Source: Proteles cristata cristata
Lineage: Eukaryota; Chordata; Mammalia; Carnivora; Hyaenidae
Direction: 5' to 3'
DNA length: 64,000 bases
Assembly (NCBI GenBank): GCA_017311185.1
Contig: JAESUZ010000464.1
Coordinates: 62,001 to 126,000, forward strand
Shown here: piece after piece, positions 1-21,500 of the stretch
Numbering within the stretch: the first letter of the stretch is position 1
Layout: each line of letters begins with the position of its first letter
Notes under the pieces: generated by a model
What the model saw: only the letters and a program-made list of their open reading frames with translations
Databases searched by the model: none
Told to the model about the DNA's origin: nothing
Translations under genes and position numbers: made by a program

Positions 1-1099
1 ACTGGATCTTGCTTTCTTAGATGGAGTTGGGAGGGCACACATGAAGCTGGCAGCAGAGCTAGGAGAGGTGTGGGTTTAGCGCTTGGCTTGAGGGTGCCCG
101 TGGGCCTGAGGGAAGATCCTTGAGGGGGGTCCCACCAGGGGGTTGTGGGTAACTTCCTGTAGAAGTGCTGAAGCAGACTGCAGCAACCACGTTCCTTTAG
201 TGACCTTTGACATTCTAGTATCTTTCCTTTCCCAAGTCAGAGGGGGGTCCTTCCTCAGAAATCTGGGTGCTGTCGGAGACAGATGTTTCTTTACCCACAA
301 CCCCTGTAACTGGCCTAGCTGGGGAGTCACGCTTTGCTTTTGCTTGCTAACACCTACTTTGGAGAGGTTGTTACTGCTACTGCCAAACAACTTCACGCGC
401 TATGTCTCCCTGGGGAGGGGAGCAGCTCTGGCAAGTTCCTTCTTTTCTGCATCCAAACTCCTCTCTCCCCAGTTCCAGTGGCGTGCTGGAACTTCGCCTC
501 GGGTGGACTAGATTTCTGCAAATTCTGTTTTGCCTGTGGGGATCCACCAGGGTTCGGACTCTCTGGGTTTCTTTTCTAGTCCTGGTGAGTGGGATGTGCC
601 GGGTTCACTAACTCCCTTGAATCTGTGTCCCTTCCTGAGCTCTTATTTTTGGATGCCCAGATCCCTTGGTGTAAGGTGCTGAGGTACTTTCATATGGTTA
701 TGAATGTCCAGTTAGTTGTTTAAAAAGGAAGGACTTCTACTCCATGATGCTTGATGGTACCTTACAGTTCCCTACAGTTCCCAAGATTCGTACTTAATGT
801 TGGTGGATTTGTTGTTTTGTTTTATGGGTCGCGCCTCTTCAGTCCTCCCTGTCTTGAGGTCATAAGCCTGTTCTCCTGTAATGTCTACAGTGCTGTTCTA
901 GCTGCTTACTAAGTAATATAATCTTCTTTCCCAACTTTGATAGAATATGTAACTTTATAAGGTATATTTATACTCAGAACAGTGAACACAAGACTCAGGA
1001 GTCCGAGCTCTATGCTCCTCACATTTCCTGCTCCTTCCAGGGGGTCTCTGCTTAGAGGCTTCAAGTTTCTGCTCATGAACACCTTGAAAGAACAGTTAA

Positions 1100-1250
1100 G
1101 CTTGATAGGATTGAATCCTGGTTTGCTTTGTTAGTTGACAACTTTGGCACATTATTTAACCTCAGCCTCAGTTTCCTTACCTATAAAATGGGAATATTAG
1201 TCTTTTCTATGGAAGATGGTTGTAAGATTTAGAAGTGAGGTAAAACAGAG
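1100..1250 (+). repeat. MIR element
   Basis: The core 'CCTCAGTTTCCTTACCTATA' followed by AAATGGG, after GGCACATTATTTAACCTCAG, is the classic MIR core in sense orientation. Confidence 0.8.
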
Positions 1251-1643
1251 CTAACTTTGCACATGGAAGATACACACAGCTGTTCTTTATCACATCAAAA
1301 CAGAGCACTTCTTTCGTCTCCAGAACTCCTCTCCCATCTACCCATTTGCCCAAGCCAAATGTACTCCCAGGGACAGCTAATCTAATCCTTCCGATGTTGA
1401 TATCTTCCGAAGCGATTAAGTAGGTTGAGCCATACGAAACTGCTGATACTCAGCTGTTTGGAACCTATCAGTGATTTAACACAGAGCAGGCAAAACATCT
1501 GTCTCCCCGGGTGCCCCATAAGCCTTCTCAGGTGCCCGCCACCTGCCTGAATGGACGCCGCTTCTGCTCTTCTCTGCTGTGTTCTCTGTGTAGCCTCCAG
1601 TGGCACACACTCCAAAACTTTCAAATCTGGGGCATGTTTTTAA

Positions 1644-1832
1644 ATTATTTTAATCTTTATTTCTGATAGAGAGAGAGAGACAGAGCACGAGTGGGGGAGG
1701 GGCAGAGAGAGAGGGAGACACAGTATCTGAAGCAGGCTCCAGGCTCTGAGCTGTCAGCACAGAGCCCGACGCGTGAGATCATGACCTGAGCCGAAGTCGG
1801 ACACTTAACTGACTGAGCCACCCATGTGCCCT
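1644..1832 (-). mobile_element. CAN-SINE (tRNA-Lys derived)
   Basis: GA-rich body followed by the reversed head GAGCCACCCATGTGCC. Flanked by 14-bp direct repeats GGGCATGTTTTTAA at 1630-1643 and 1833-1846. Confidence 0.93.
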
Positions 1833-2454
1833 GGGCATGTTTTTAATATGGCCCTTTGGCACACAGGAAGAAAATATTAGAACATCAGTATATTTTTTAA
1901 AATTCACCTTAATTTGTTGTTGGTGAGTGTGTGTGTATAGATTTATTCTATAACATATGTATTACTAATATAGTCTATGATTGGTATGCTGATCATAATC
2001 TAAAAACTTTAGACCACAGCAATTACATATGGATTTTAATTAAATACCCAGTTATTTTGTCAAGCAAAATACTATATTCTTGGATGCCTCTATCATACCT
2101 ACCCTACACCTAACCTATAACTAAAGTCCTTGTGATTATCTCCAAAATACCTTTGGATTCATCTGTTAGGTTAGCTGAGCACCTGTTCCTCCACATTGTA
2201 AATTCTCAGAAGATATATATTGTCCTTGTCTTTCTTGGGTCACACTGGATTTAAGTGCCTAAATAAATATTTGAACTTCTATAATGAACGCCTATGAATT
2301 AGTAAAGAAAAATATTAAGACTTCTTAGCTAATGGGTAAAGGATAGTAGTTCACAAAAGGATATGAACTTAGGAAATGTTTCACCATAGTATTAAGTAAA
2401 TTTAAAACTTTCAATTAAATATGAAAACTAACTTCGACAATTATATTCTAACAG

Positions 2455-10189
<7,735 letters not shown>

Positions 10190-10314
10190 TGATCTTGTAT
10201 GTAACGAATCATGAAATAACACTAACTTGATTTTCTTCTCAAAAAATGTACATTTCTTATGGATTCTGTGGTTTAATTTATATAGAAGTGGGAAAGATTA
10301 TGTTTGGATTATAA

Positions 10315-10320
10315 AATAAA
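10315..10320 (+). terminator. CENPJ: CENPJ polyadenylation signal
   Basis: A canonical AATAAA lies 126 bp after the CENPJ stop codon in AT-rich 3' UTR. It is the first canonical signal downstream of the stop, so a 3' UTR of about 150 nt is the simplest model. Confidence 0.75.
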
Positions 10321-11860
10321 ACATAGCTTCTTATATTCTTTGAAATGTACAAGAACAGCTTTCATTTTTAATTCACTAAGGAAAGACTGTAAAAATAATG
10401 AGCCACTTACAATAGCACAGATTTTTCATGAGCACATCAGCCACAGAACAAGGACTTGCACAGAAATTTTACTCAGGGAATAAGAGAACGTCTGCAGTCA
10501 GAATATACGGTGTTCAATTAGTACTAAAATTAAAGCATTATATCTACTATAATCAAGGCATTTTATCTACTGTAGAGGTTCTTATAATAGAATGGGAAGT
10601 TAAAACCATGAATAAATACAAACAGGTCAAACAACAACACAGGTAGAAGAGTTCATTGTGTGAGCAGATACTCACAGTGAGGGTGTGTAAGTGGTCAAAA
10701 GGGGACACGTGAGGAGGGAGGGTGTGTGAAAAGTAACCAGCTCGTGTTAACTGATCGACTACCAGTGCCCTGATGTTATAACCCATAAACCTGCAGGCTG
10801 ACAGAAGCAAGATGTCCTGGAAGGGAGGGCAAGGCACCTGTGTGACTTTACGTAGAAGTACAGGTTGCTGTAGTTACTACAGTCATATTAGCAATGAGGT
10901 GGTTTTTTAAGAAGCTAAATGTATCAATTCCAGGTGATTTAAGAACTGACATATGAAAAAAGTTGCAAACTTCTCAAAGAAAACAAGGAGTTACATATAT
11001 TATCTCAGGATAGAGAAGGATTTTTAAATGAAGCACAGTGGAAACCTTGACGTAGACGTATGAAAAATGTGTCCAAAGGTATCACAAAAAAGGATAAAAG
11101 ATAAGCCATAGACTAGAAGATATATCTACTTGACAAAGGATTAATATCCAGAATATGTAAAGAATTCCTACTGATGATTACAAACAACACAAAAATGGAC
11201 AAAGGATATGAAAAAGCAAACAAGTAACTGCTAAACCAGTGAATGCTTACTGAAATAATAAGATCCCTTTTTATACTAGTATCATACACTGATCACACCA
11301 CATGTTGCCAAGGGACTCAGACTACTGGTGGTAGAAAATGGAGTAAACCCCCTTCTGGAAAATAATTACCTCATGACCTAGTAATTTCCACTACAAAGTG
11401 TATATACTAGAAAACCAGTAACATGTACACATATTTGTAACAGAAAAAACTGGCAACAACCTAAATATCTAGCAACAGAATGATGTGCACAGACAGAAGA
11501 GTAAAAGTGAAGGAAATGGAGCTCTGAATACCAACACGGATAACAGTGCTAGTGAGAAAATTACAGATGCGATAGTGCCTGCATTAAAAAATACACACAG
11601 CAGTACTGTGTCTTGCTTATGGGTGCATTCATATGCAGTAAAGTAAGAAGTAAGAACAATAAACACCAGATTCACAACAGTGTGCACGTCTTCAGGGAAG
11701 TGGATGATGGGGGACGGTCACTACAGGAGCCTCCAGCTGTTCTAAGAACGTCTTGCTTAAACCAAATATATATTCGTTACAAAAAACAAACTATTTTTAT
11801 GTGCCTAAAATACTTGATTTTGAAATTATTGTAAAACTAGAAAATACTTGAAAGCAAATA
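10321..11860. other. Intergenic stretch between CENPJ and RNF17 3' ends
   Basis: No gene is seen. The left part (10390-10980) is unique AT-rich sequence; the right part is mostly an old L1 piece. Open frames on both strands here are short and overlap each other. Confidence 0.6.
10985..11560 (+). mobile_element. Old L1 fragment
   Basis: 'GACAAAGGATTAATATCCAG' followed by AATATGTAAAGAATTCCTAC and AAATGGACAAAGGATATGAA is the decayed C-terminal ORF2 to 3' UTR path of a sense L1. Confidence 0.75.
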
Positions 11861-11866
11861 TTTATT
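11861..11866 (-). terminator. RNF17: Candidate RNF17 polyA signal (distal)
   Basis: Canonical AATAAA on the minus strand about 600 nt after the RNF17 stop, in an AT-rich setting. With this site the two genes would end about 1.5 kb apart. Confidence 0.45.
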
Positions 11867-12050
11867 GACTATTTTTTCGAACAATTCCTAATATTTTAAC
11901 ATGTAAGAGGAAAAAAAAAAGGCCAGCACAACTGCAGAACAAGTCAAGAAAACGGCCTACATGTAACAGAAAACCTTCTTCTGGGCCGCTGTAGATGCTC
12001 TCCCCTGGACCTGAAAAACAAAATGCATGTTATATAGAACCTTTGCTTCA

Positions 12051-12056
12051 TTTAAT
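12051..12056 (-). terminator. RNF17: Candidate RNF17 polyA signal (proximal)
   Basis: ATTAAA variant about 410 nt after the RNF17 stop; the first signal-like hexamer found downstream. Confidence 0.4.
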
Positions 12057-12461
12057 GTTCAAACCAGTTACCGAATCACTTGTTACATTTATGTGGATGA
12101 ATACACAGCTGGCTACCCAAGTACTTCAGCAGCTTTATGAGGACCTGGACTGCTCGGCAGTGTTCTGTGCATGCCCTGTCCTTGCGTGCCCGTCCCCAAC
12201 AACTGTCTGGTACTCTGAGTGTCCTGATCACCATCCAAGCATTCTTACGCACGCAGACCCTCTCTGGTTCCGGTACTCAACAGGTGCAAAGGGCATACGA
12301 AGAAGTCTGGATGAGAGTCCTGTTGAGCTTTGCGGTTATTCTTTGAGACATCAAGGAGAGTCCAAAGATGCTTTCATGGGCAGTGTAGTATTAATCTGCA
12401 CAATATTAATTACATGCCTTATGCTGGTCATAAGGGTAAACAAGAAGTCCTGAAACTTACA

Positions 12462-12560
12462 TCACTCATCTCGGTCTGCAAGCCCCATTTCTACCAATGA
12501 CATATGAACTGGATACTGGTCATCTTGATATAATGTCACTATTTGCTCTGGTGCCTGAGC
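12462..12560 (-). CDS. RNF17: RNF17 last coding exon with stop
   Basis: Acceptor TTAATTTCAG at the right edge, phase 0, encoding [20 protein letters not shown] and [12 protein letters not shown] followed by TGA (12462-12464). The ending '.[11 protein letters not shown]' is the usual C-terminus of a Tudor SN-like fold. The exon continues into the 3' UTR. Confidence 0.93.
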   Translation of the reverse strand, partial: AQAPEQIVTLYQDDQYPVHMSLVEMGLADRDE

Positions 12561-15500
12561 CTGAAATTAAAAGATAGTTATCAAGAAAATATAATAATGT
12601 CTTTGCTGGTTTTTCTCTCCTACATCTGGACTATAAACAGGAAGGAAAAGGCATTCTCCAAGTTTATTAACAATTTATTCTTCAAAAAGGTATTTGTGAT
12701 GGTTTCCTATTAAATCCCATCCTTTCCATTCTTATATTGTATTTAAAGTTTAAGCCTTTCCAAAAGTTTACCTAGATTGAGCCAATGGGCTATAACACTC
12801 CATCCCTATTAAAATTCATTTATATTCTACCCATATACCTTTATGTATAAACTGACCAAATTTTGAGTATTATTCACGGAGGTCAATAAATAATGTTTAT
12901 CTGTAAGAATACTTACTGTGTTTCCACTGGCTTCCTGAGAGGAACTGTACCTAAGCTATTTACACTACTCTGCGCACACAGAAGCATGGTATGTACCTCT
13001 AGAGGTTTTCAAAACGTACTTTCTAGTTGTTTCATTAAGAGCTCATTCTGGTCAGAGCCAGTACATCAGGAATCCCCAAACCCTGAATAGGCTGGGCTGA
13101 AACAACAGTGTTGAGGACTAGGCTGAATTAAAGAGAGTTATTTCCATTCAAAGGGGTTGTTGCTACATCACTCCAGCTGAGTGCCATTTTGGAAAGGACC
13201 CAGGATTCCTGGAATTTATCATATTTAATCAGAAGTTAGAAACACAGAATTTGGGGGGATAAAATTTTTCAATTTTAAACACTGCACTAAGTAAAACAGG
13301 TTCAGGCCAGATTCTCCCTATGGGCCACCCCTTTATGGCATGTTAATCCTCTAAACAAAGCATTTTTACATTAAACATGATCTGGACTTTATTATTTGAA
13401 CCTTCTTTTCCCCCATTAATGTGTTATATGCATGATATAGGTGTGGTGTGTGTGTTGTGGTACATATGTGTGTATGGTTTATGTGTTGTGTTGGTATGTG
13501 TGTGGTATATTTTGGTGTGGCTTTTTGTGTTATATGTGGGTTATATGTAGTTTGTGTGTGCTGTATATATCTATTTTTTAATGTTTTTATTTATTTCTGA
13601 GAGAGAGAGAGACAGCATGAGTAGGGGAGGGTCAGAGACCAAGGGAGATACAGAATTTGAAGCAGGCTCCAGGCTCTGAGCTGTCAGCACAGAGCCCGAC
13701 GTGGGGCTTGAACTCACGAACTATGAGATCATGATCTGAGCTGAAGTCAGATGCTTAACCAACTGAGCCACCCAGGCGCCCCAGTATGTGCTGTATATTT
13801 GGAGGATGTGATGTTTATGCTGTGTGTATGGACTGTGTGGTATATATGCTCTGTGTGTCTGGTATATGAGCAGTGTGAGTGGTTCTGACTGGTGCATGGT
13901 GTGTTTGTAGTGTATGTGTTGTGTGTAATGTGTGTGCATTATGTGTGAGATACTGCATGGTGTATCAAATGTATATGTGGTATATACTTGTGTGTGCGGT
14001 ATATGAGTGGTGTGCATGATGTTTAAGTGCTGGGTGGTATGTTTGCATGGCAGGTATTTGGTATGTGTGGTGTGTAAATAGTGTGTCAAGCGCAGTATGT
14101 GTTTATATTTCCTATGTGTTGTATGTGTTGTTTTGTGTGCCGCCTTAGTGTGTGGTTTATGCTGGTGTCTGTTGTGAGTGGTGTGTGTGTTCCATCCAGT
14201 GTTGTGTTGGTTATGTGTGGTACCTATGTGGTGTATGTATGGTGTGTGATTGATACTTCTTTAATGTATGTTGTATATCTGGGCTTTTTTTGTGGCATAT
14301 GTGTGCTATGTTTAGTGTGTGTTATGTATGTGATTGTGTGTGTGGTATATGTGTACTGTGTCAGGTATGTGTGGCATGTGTGTGATGTTTTTTGTGTGAT
14401 ATATGTGTGGTGTTTGTGTTATATGTAGGGTAAGTATTGGGTGTATGGTATTTATGTGTGGTGTATCTATAGTGTGGTACATATGTGAAGAATGGGTTGT
14501 GTGTGCAGTTCATAGTATAAATGTGTTGTGGGTGTGATGTAGGTGTGATGTGTGATGTTTGAATGCTGAGTGATGTATTTGGGTGGTGTGTACTGAAGGA
14601 GTACATGGTGTTTGGGTGGTTTGGTTGCAATATATTTTGTGTGTTTTCTCTGAGTGTAGTGTGTGTTGTGTATTTCTCTGTATTATGTGTGGGGTGTGAG
14701 TGCTGTATATGTGATGCAGGTTACTGGTGGTGTATGTGTGGTGTCTGTGTTAAGTGTTTGGTGTTTTTGAGTTGTTCATGTGCTGGTTATGTTTGGCGTC
14801 TCTGGTGAACATGTGGTGTGTGTGAATGGTATTCTTGTGTGGGATGTATGTAGTATGCATGCTATTTGTGGTATTTGTGTGTCTTGTGTTTTGTTTGTGT
14901 AATTCTTGTGTATATTTCAAGTGGGTGTGTAATGTGTCTCGTGTGATATATGTGTGCTCTGAGTGGTTTTTTATGACGTGTGGAGGTTTGTGTAAAAGGT
15001 CTTTGGTATGTATTCTAGGATGTGTGTTTTCTTGTGTGGTATGTTGTGTATGGGTGTCTTTGCCATTTATTTTATATAAGTGTAATGTGTGCTGTATATT
15101 CCCCTGTGTGTGCTATGTATGGAATGTGAGTGCTGTGTTTATTTGAACCTTCTGGTAGTAGCTTCCACTGCATTAAATTCAAAATTAGCACATATCAGTC
15201 CTTACCATGGCTTCAACCAGAATTCTATTCTTGTCTTTCTTACTTTTAGGATGCAGCACAATGTCACTTTCCAGACCTATTTTATTATTATTATTTTTAC
15301 TTTATTATTATTGTTACTTACTATTTGAATGCCTACTAAGGATGAGCTCAAATATATATCCTAATCTCTTTAGATGGAAATAATCCTTTTTTAAAAGTTT
15401 TTTAAAAGTTTATTTATTTTGAGAGAGCGCACGAGCAGGGGAGGGGCAGAAAGAGGAGGGAGAGAATCCCAAGCAGGCACCACACTGACAGTGTGGAGCC

Positions 15501-18500
15501 CCATGTGGGGCTTGAACTCATCAACCTCAGGATCATGACTTTGAGCCGAAATCACAAGTCACGCTTAACCAACTATGCCACCCAGGTGCCCTCGAAATAA
15601 TCCTTAATACACCACATCCCCAAGTTACCTATACTTCTTTTATATGACAGACCGTATGTCATTCTACGTCATAATTATTAATGGTTTATAAATGTTTCAT
15701 TACCTTCATAGACTTATGAGTTCTTTGACTACAGGATATTCATCTTGATCACTTTCATCTTACTGATTACATCTGTGATATTTATAATAAATGTTTGCTA
15801 AATATAAACTAAAACAATTTTAACAAACCTTAAAATTAATTTTGTAATATTTACAGCTTTATATGCTTTAAAGCACTTTTTTTGTACCTAGAGTCACATA
15901 GATAGAAAGCACTTTAGGGGCACCTGGGTGGCTCAAAGTGCCCGACTTTGGCTCAGGTCATGATCTCAAGGTTCATGGGTTCGAGCCCCTCCGTCGGGCT
16001 CTGTGCTGACAGCTCAGGGCCTGGAGCTGCTTCAGATTCTGTGTCTCCCTCTCTCTCTGCCCCTCCCCCTCTCACACTCTGTCTCAAAAATAAACATTAA
16101 AAAACAAAACAAGCACTTTAGAAAGTTAATAGGGATCCTGGAAATAGCTTCAAGGAGGTTTTGGCTAGTGAAGACAGATAGTTACCACGGAAGACGCATA
16201 CAGCTGCTTCCCTTGCAGACAGTCCATCATCGCCCACAGCGCTTCCATACTCCATCTGGGACAGTATGGAATTCTGGTCTTTCCTGGATCTTGTGAGGGA
16301 GGTTTAAACCCTGCCAAGAGAACCTTTATGGCTCGGGCTGGATACTGCATAAGATGAAGAGGAATTTGACGCAGTCTGTCACAAAAGAAATTCTTAAAAT
16401 GTTTAGAATGTCACAATTAAAATTCTCTAACAGCCAAAACTGTAAAACATAGGGGAAAAGTTCTGGACATTGGATTTGGCAATGAATTCTTAGCTGTGAC
16501 ACCAAAAGCACAAACAACAGAAGAAAAAATAAACTGCACCACAACAAAATTAAAAACTGCAAAGGACATAGTCAACAAAGTGAAAACCCAGCCTACAGAG
16601 TGAGAGAAAATATACATTTTTTTTTAAAAAGTAGACATTTCTCTACGGAAGATACATAAATGGGCAAAAAGCACATGAAAAGGTGCTCAACATCACTAAT
16701 CATCAGAGAAATGAAAATTAAAGCCACAATGAGACATAACCTCACACTCGTTAGGTTGGCTACACCAGAAAATAATGAGTGTTGGTGAGGATGCAGAGAG
16801 AGACTGGACCTCCTGGGACACTCGGTGTAAAATGGTACACCCACTATGGGAAACCAACCGTTTGCTATCTCCTCCAAATACTAATCAGTATTAGTATTAC
16901 AGAATAATACTGTAATTAATAATACAGAATGAGTCTGTAATCCAGCAATTCCACTTCTCAGTATATACCCCCAAAGAATTGAAGGCAGGGTCTCAAAGAA
17001 AGATTTGTCCATTCACGTTCATACCAGCATTATTCACAACAGCTAAAAGGTGGAATCAACCTTCAATGCGCAGGATATAAAATCAGTGTACAGAAATTGA
17101 TTCCATTGAAGCAACAGAAAGAGAAATCAAGAAATCATCCGATTTACAACTGCACCAAGAACCAATAAAATACCTAGGAATAAACCTAACCAAAGATGTA
17201 AAAGATCTGTATGCTGAAAACTATAGAAAACTTATGAAGGAGACTGAAGACATAAAGAAATGGTAAAACATTCCCTGATCATGAATTGTAAAAACAAATA
17301 TTGTTAAGATGTCAATTCTACCCAAAGCAATCTACACGTCCAATGCAATCCCAATCAAAATTGCACCGACACTCTTCTCAAAGGTAGAACAAACAATCCT
17401 AAAATTTGTATGGAATCTCAAAAGACCCCGAAGAGCCAAAGTTATGTTAAAAAAGAAAACCAAAGTGGGAGGCATCACAATCCCAGACTTCAGCCTCTAC
17501 TACAAAGCTGTCATCATCAAGACAGTATGGTGTTGGCACAAAAACAGACAAACAGACCAATGGAACAGAATAGAAAACCCAGAACTGGACCCACAAATGT
17601 ATGGTGAACTAATCTTTGACAAAGCAGGAAAGAGTATCCAATGGAAAAAAGACAGCCTCCTTAACAGCTGGTGCTGGGAGAACTGGACAGCAACATGCAG
17701 AAGAATGAAACTAGATCATTTTCTCACACCATGCACAAAAATAAACTCAAAATGGATGAAGGATCTGAATGTGAGACAGGAAACCATCAAAACCCTAGAG
17801 GAGAAAGCAGGCGACAACCTCTTTGACCTCAGCTGCAGAATTTCTTGCTTGACACATCTCTAAAGGCAAGGGAATTAAAAGCAAAAATGAACTATTGGGA
17901 CCTCATCAAGGTAAAAAGCTTATTCACTGCAAAGGAAACAATCAACAAAACTATAAGGTAACCAATGGAATGGGAAAAGATAGTTGCAAATGACACATCA
18001 GATAAAGGGCTAGTATCCAAAATCTATAAAGAACTTACCAAACTGAACACCTAAAAAAAAAATAATAATAATCCAGTGAAGAAATGGGCAGAAGACATGA
18101 ACAGAAACTTCTCCAAAGACGACATCCAGAAGGCCAACTGACACATGAAAAGATGTTCAACGTCACTCATCATCAGGGAAAGACAAATCAAAACTCCACT
18201 GAGATACCACCTCACACCAGTCAGAGTGGCTAAAATTAACAACTCAGGAAATGAGATGCTGGCGAGGATGTGGAGAAACAGGAACCCTCTCGCACTGTTG
18301 GTGGGAATGCAAACTGGTGCAGCCCCTCTGGAAAACAGTGTGGAGGTTCCTCAAAAAATCAAAAATAGAACTACCCTACGACCCAGCAATAACACAGCTA
18401 GGAATTTATCCAAAGGATACAGGAGTGCAGATTCACAGAGCCCCCAAAGTTTACAGCAGTGCTTTCAGCAAGAGCCAAATTATGGAAAGAGCCTAAATGC

Positions 18501-21500
18501 CCATCAACTGATGAATGGATAAAGAAGGTGTGGTTTATCTATACAGTGGACTACTACCTGGCAATGAGAGAGAATGAAATCATGCCATTTGCAACAATGT
18601 GGATGGAACTGGAGGGTATCATGCCAGGTGAAATTAGTCATTTAAAATGGTTAAGATGGTAAATTTTATGATACATGTATTTTACCACAATCAAATATTA
18701 CCAAAAAAAATAACAGGTGTTGGCAAGGCTGTGGAGAAACTGGAAGCCTTGTGCACTGTTGGCAGTAATGGAAAGTGGTACAGAACGGCACAGAAAGTTT
18801 GGCAGTTCCTCAAAAAGTCAAACAAAATTACCTTATGATCCAGCAATTCCACTTCTAGGCATACATGTCAAGCACATAAGGCAGGGACTCAAATAACTAC
18901 TTGTGTGTCACTGTTCACAGCATTATTCACAACAGCCACAGGATGGAAGCAGCCCAAGGGCCCATCAACAGATGAATAAACAAAATGTGGTACGTACACT
19001 GAAGGAGTATTACTTAGCCATAAAAATAACGAAATTCTGATACATGCTATAATTGAATATGCCCTGAAAACATTATCCTAAGCAAAATAAACCAGAGAGA
19101 AAGGGACAAATACTCTATGATAGTACTTATATAAGGTATCTAAAATAGGGCAAATTCACAAAGACAGAAAGTAGAATAAAGGTTACCAGTGGCTGAAGAA
19201 AAGGAATGGAGAGTTATTGTTTAGTGGGTACAGAATTTCTGTTTGCGATTAGGAAAATGTCCTGAAAATAGACAGTGGTATTAGATTCACAACACACTGA
19301 ATGTACTTAACACCAAATAAATGCATACTTAAAAATGGCTAAAGTGGCAAAGTTTATTATATTTTACCACAATAAAGAGACTTACAGATTTTTAAAATCC
19401 TAATACCTTTAAAAATAGTTTTTTTAAAGAACTAGAACTTTTCCAATTATTATAAAAACCTCTAAGAATTCTAATTCAACTAAGTTGATTAAAAAAAAAA
19501 AACAAACCTGTTTATTGTCAGCTTTTCAGTTGATCCATAATCAACAAATTGCACCAGGAAAGCTAGAGGATTAAAGTCTTTAACAGACACAATCTTTGCT
19601 CTATACCATAAGCCATCATCATATTCAGCAAGGCAGGGCATTTCTGGAAAGACAGAAAAAAGAAAAATAAAATCACAATTCCTTTGTATTTTCTTTAAAA
19701 AATTTGTTCTTAATACAGAAAAGTACGAAGAAAATGTAAACACCATAAGCCCATCATTCAGAATTAAACACTCAACAGTTTCTCATAGGTTGGATCCTGC
19801 TTGTTGCTGCTTCTGGTCTCTACACTTGGTTTCTGTTACTTCCTATGCAGTGAACCCTGAACACACAGGCACTTCTCCTGTCCTCATAGTTCCTGCCTCC
19901 TCTGCCCATGGCTTAGACCATCCCTGCCCTGCCCTTGCATCTTAGATTCCCCAAATATCTTTTCATTTGAGCCATCATCTTCCACAAATGTTTTCTGCTC
20001 TTCCTTCTTTCGATTTTGTCCTCCTCCAGTCCATTCTGTGGAAAACCAACAGAATTAAATTTAAAGAATTCAATTGCCCTTGTTTATAATTCTTCAACAG
20101 CATTATGACCATCTGCAATATCAAGTCCTTGTACCAGTTCTTCACAATCTACTCCCAACCATCTCCTACCATATATTCTCAAACGTTACCTAACTAGAAT
20201 CACCTGAGCTTCTACTTTAGCTCATGGCTGTTCCCCATATCTGGAATGTACTCCTACACCCCCTTTTAGGATAAACCTCTCTTTCGAAGATCAGCTTCAA
20301 CATGACTTATAAAGCCCTGACTACCCCTAACCATTGGTTTCTCTGTGATCCTTATGGCACTGTGAACACACCTTTAATGCAAGCTGTTATTTTCATACTA
20401 AACTTAGTTTTCATACCCCTCTCAGCAAGCTCTCTCGTCCTTATGTGCAGAACTATATTTGTACTCCTAATATGGTACCAGGTACCATATTGCTCAGTAA
20501 AAAATCTGCTAATCAATGAATGAATGCTATGCCTGAGTAAAACTCTGGAAAAATTAGTATAGTAGGTACTTCCCTTCTCTTCATACACCTTTAGATTTCA
20601 GAGTAGACAGAGCACACTTTAGGCTCCTGTCTTCCTCTATTTCCACCCTTATCTTTCTTTATATTATCCCAATCTCTTCTACATAATTTCCACAAAAGTG
20701 GAGTTGTGGGCAAATGGTATTTAAACACTACAGGACTCTAATGTATAAAGACTTTTGGTAAAGAGTTACAAACAGTTTCTTGAGTCTGCAGGGAAGACGA
20801 TCAGTAAGACAGCGAAGAAGCCCCTCTAGAGCGGCCTGCATAACACGCCGTTGACCGAATCACTGGTAGCGGTCCTTCCAACTTTTACGATTTCCAGCCT
20901 TAAAAACATGGCTGAAGTTTCCTCTCAAAATAGAATTAAAATAAAAAAAAAACAAAAAACCCAACCAACCTAGTTGTCATGTTATTTTAACCTACAAAAC
21001 AACTTTTTAATAGGCATTTACCTATAAATCAACTTGTACATGTGCATATTTAAAAGAACTTCTACTGACGAATAAAACACAGAAAACACACAATATTTGT
21101 ATAGCGCCATGAATGATCACATTACATACAGTATGTTCCTGTGACTTTCCTTTAGATAAGAATTTCCTTTAGAGGAAGGAATTATTTCTTCCAGGCTATA
21201 AATTTGAGTTTATAAGAACAAACAAGAATTTATTTCTCATTCAACAAACGCTTGTGAGCACGGTGCCCTTCTAATTGCTGGTGTCACTGCAGTACAGAGG
21301 ATCCCAACCCACAGTGCTTTTTAAAAAAGGAGTAGCAGGCATGGGGGGCCGGGGGCCGGGGGCCGGGGGCCGGGCAGGGTGCGGGCAGCGCACCTTCTCT
21401 GGGGGGACAGCTGAGCAGGCACGGGAACCGCTACACAGTTTAGGGGAAGAACAGAAGGAACAGCAAGTGCTGCTTATCAGCCCAACAGAAGTCACAACCA

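Larger units (their letters stand above)
1..2454. other. CENPJ intron, no exon recognised
   Basis: No segment with both splice flanks and a CENPJ-like frame was found. The stretch holds a MIR (about 1100-1250) and one CAN-SINE (1644-1832); the rest looks unique. Open frames at 143-511 and 76-396 overlap each other on opposite strands and have no codon support. Confidence 0.6.
11861..12461 (-). other. RNF17: RNF17 3' UTR (extent inferred)
   Basis: Unique, non-repetitive sequence follows the RNF17 stop. Two possible polyA hexamers on the minus strand bound it: ATTAAA at 12056-12051 and AATAAA at 11866-11861. Which one is used cannot be told from sequence. A 152-codon open frame on the other strand in this stretch is treated as a shadow. 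Confidence 0.5.

Noticed and set aside
143..511. 122-codon open frame on the + strand
   Set aside because: No splice flanks, no family resemblance, overlaps an open frame on the other strand; length is within chance.
11995..12453. 152-codon open frame on the + strand
   Set aside because: It lies exactly antisense to the RNF17 3' UTR, has no domain I recognise and no promoter sign; a chance frame is the simpler reading.
14081..15146. Several 80-115-codon Val/Cys-rich frames
   Set aside because: Composition follows directly from the TG-rich repeat (GTG, TGT, TAT codons).
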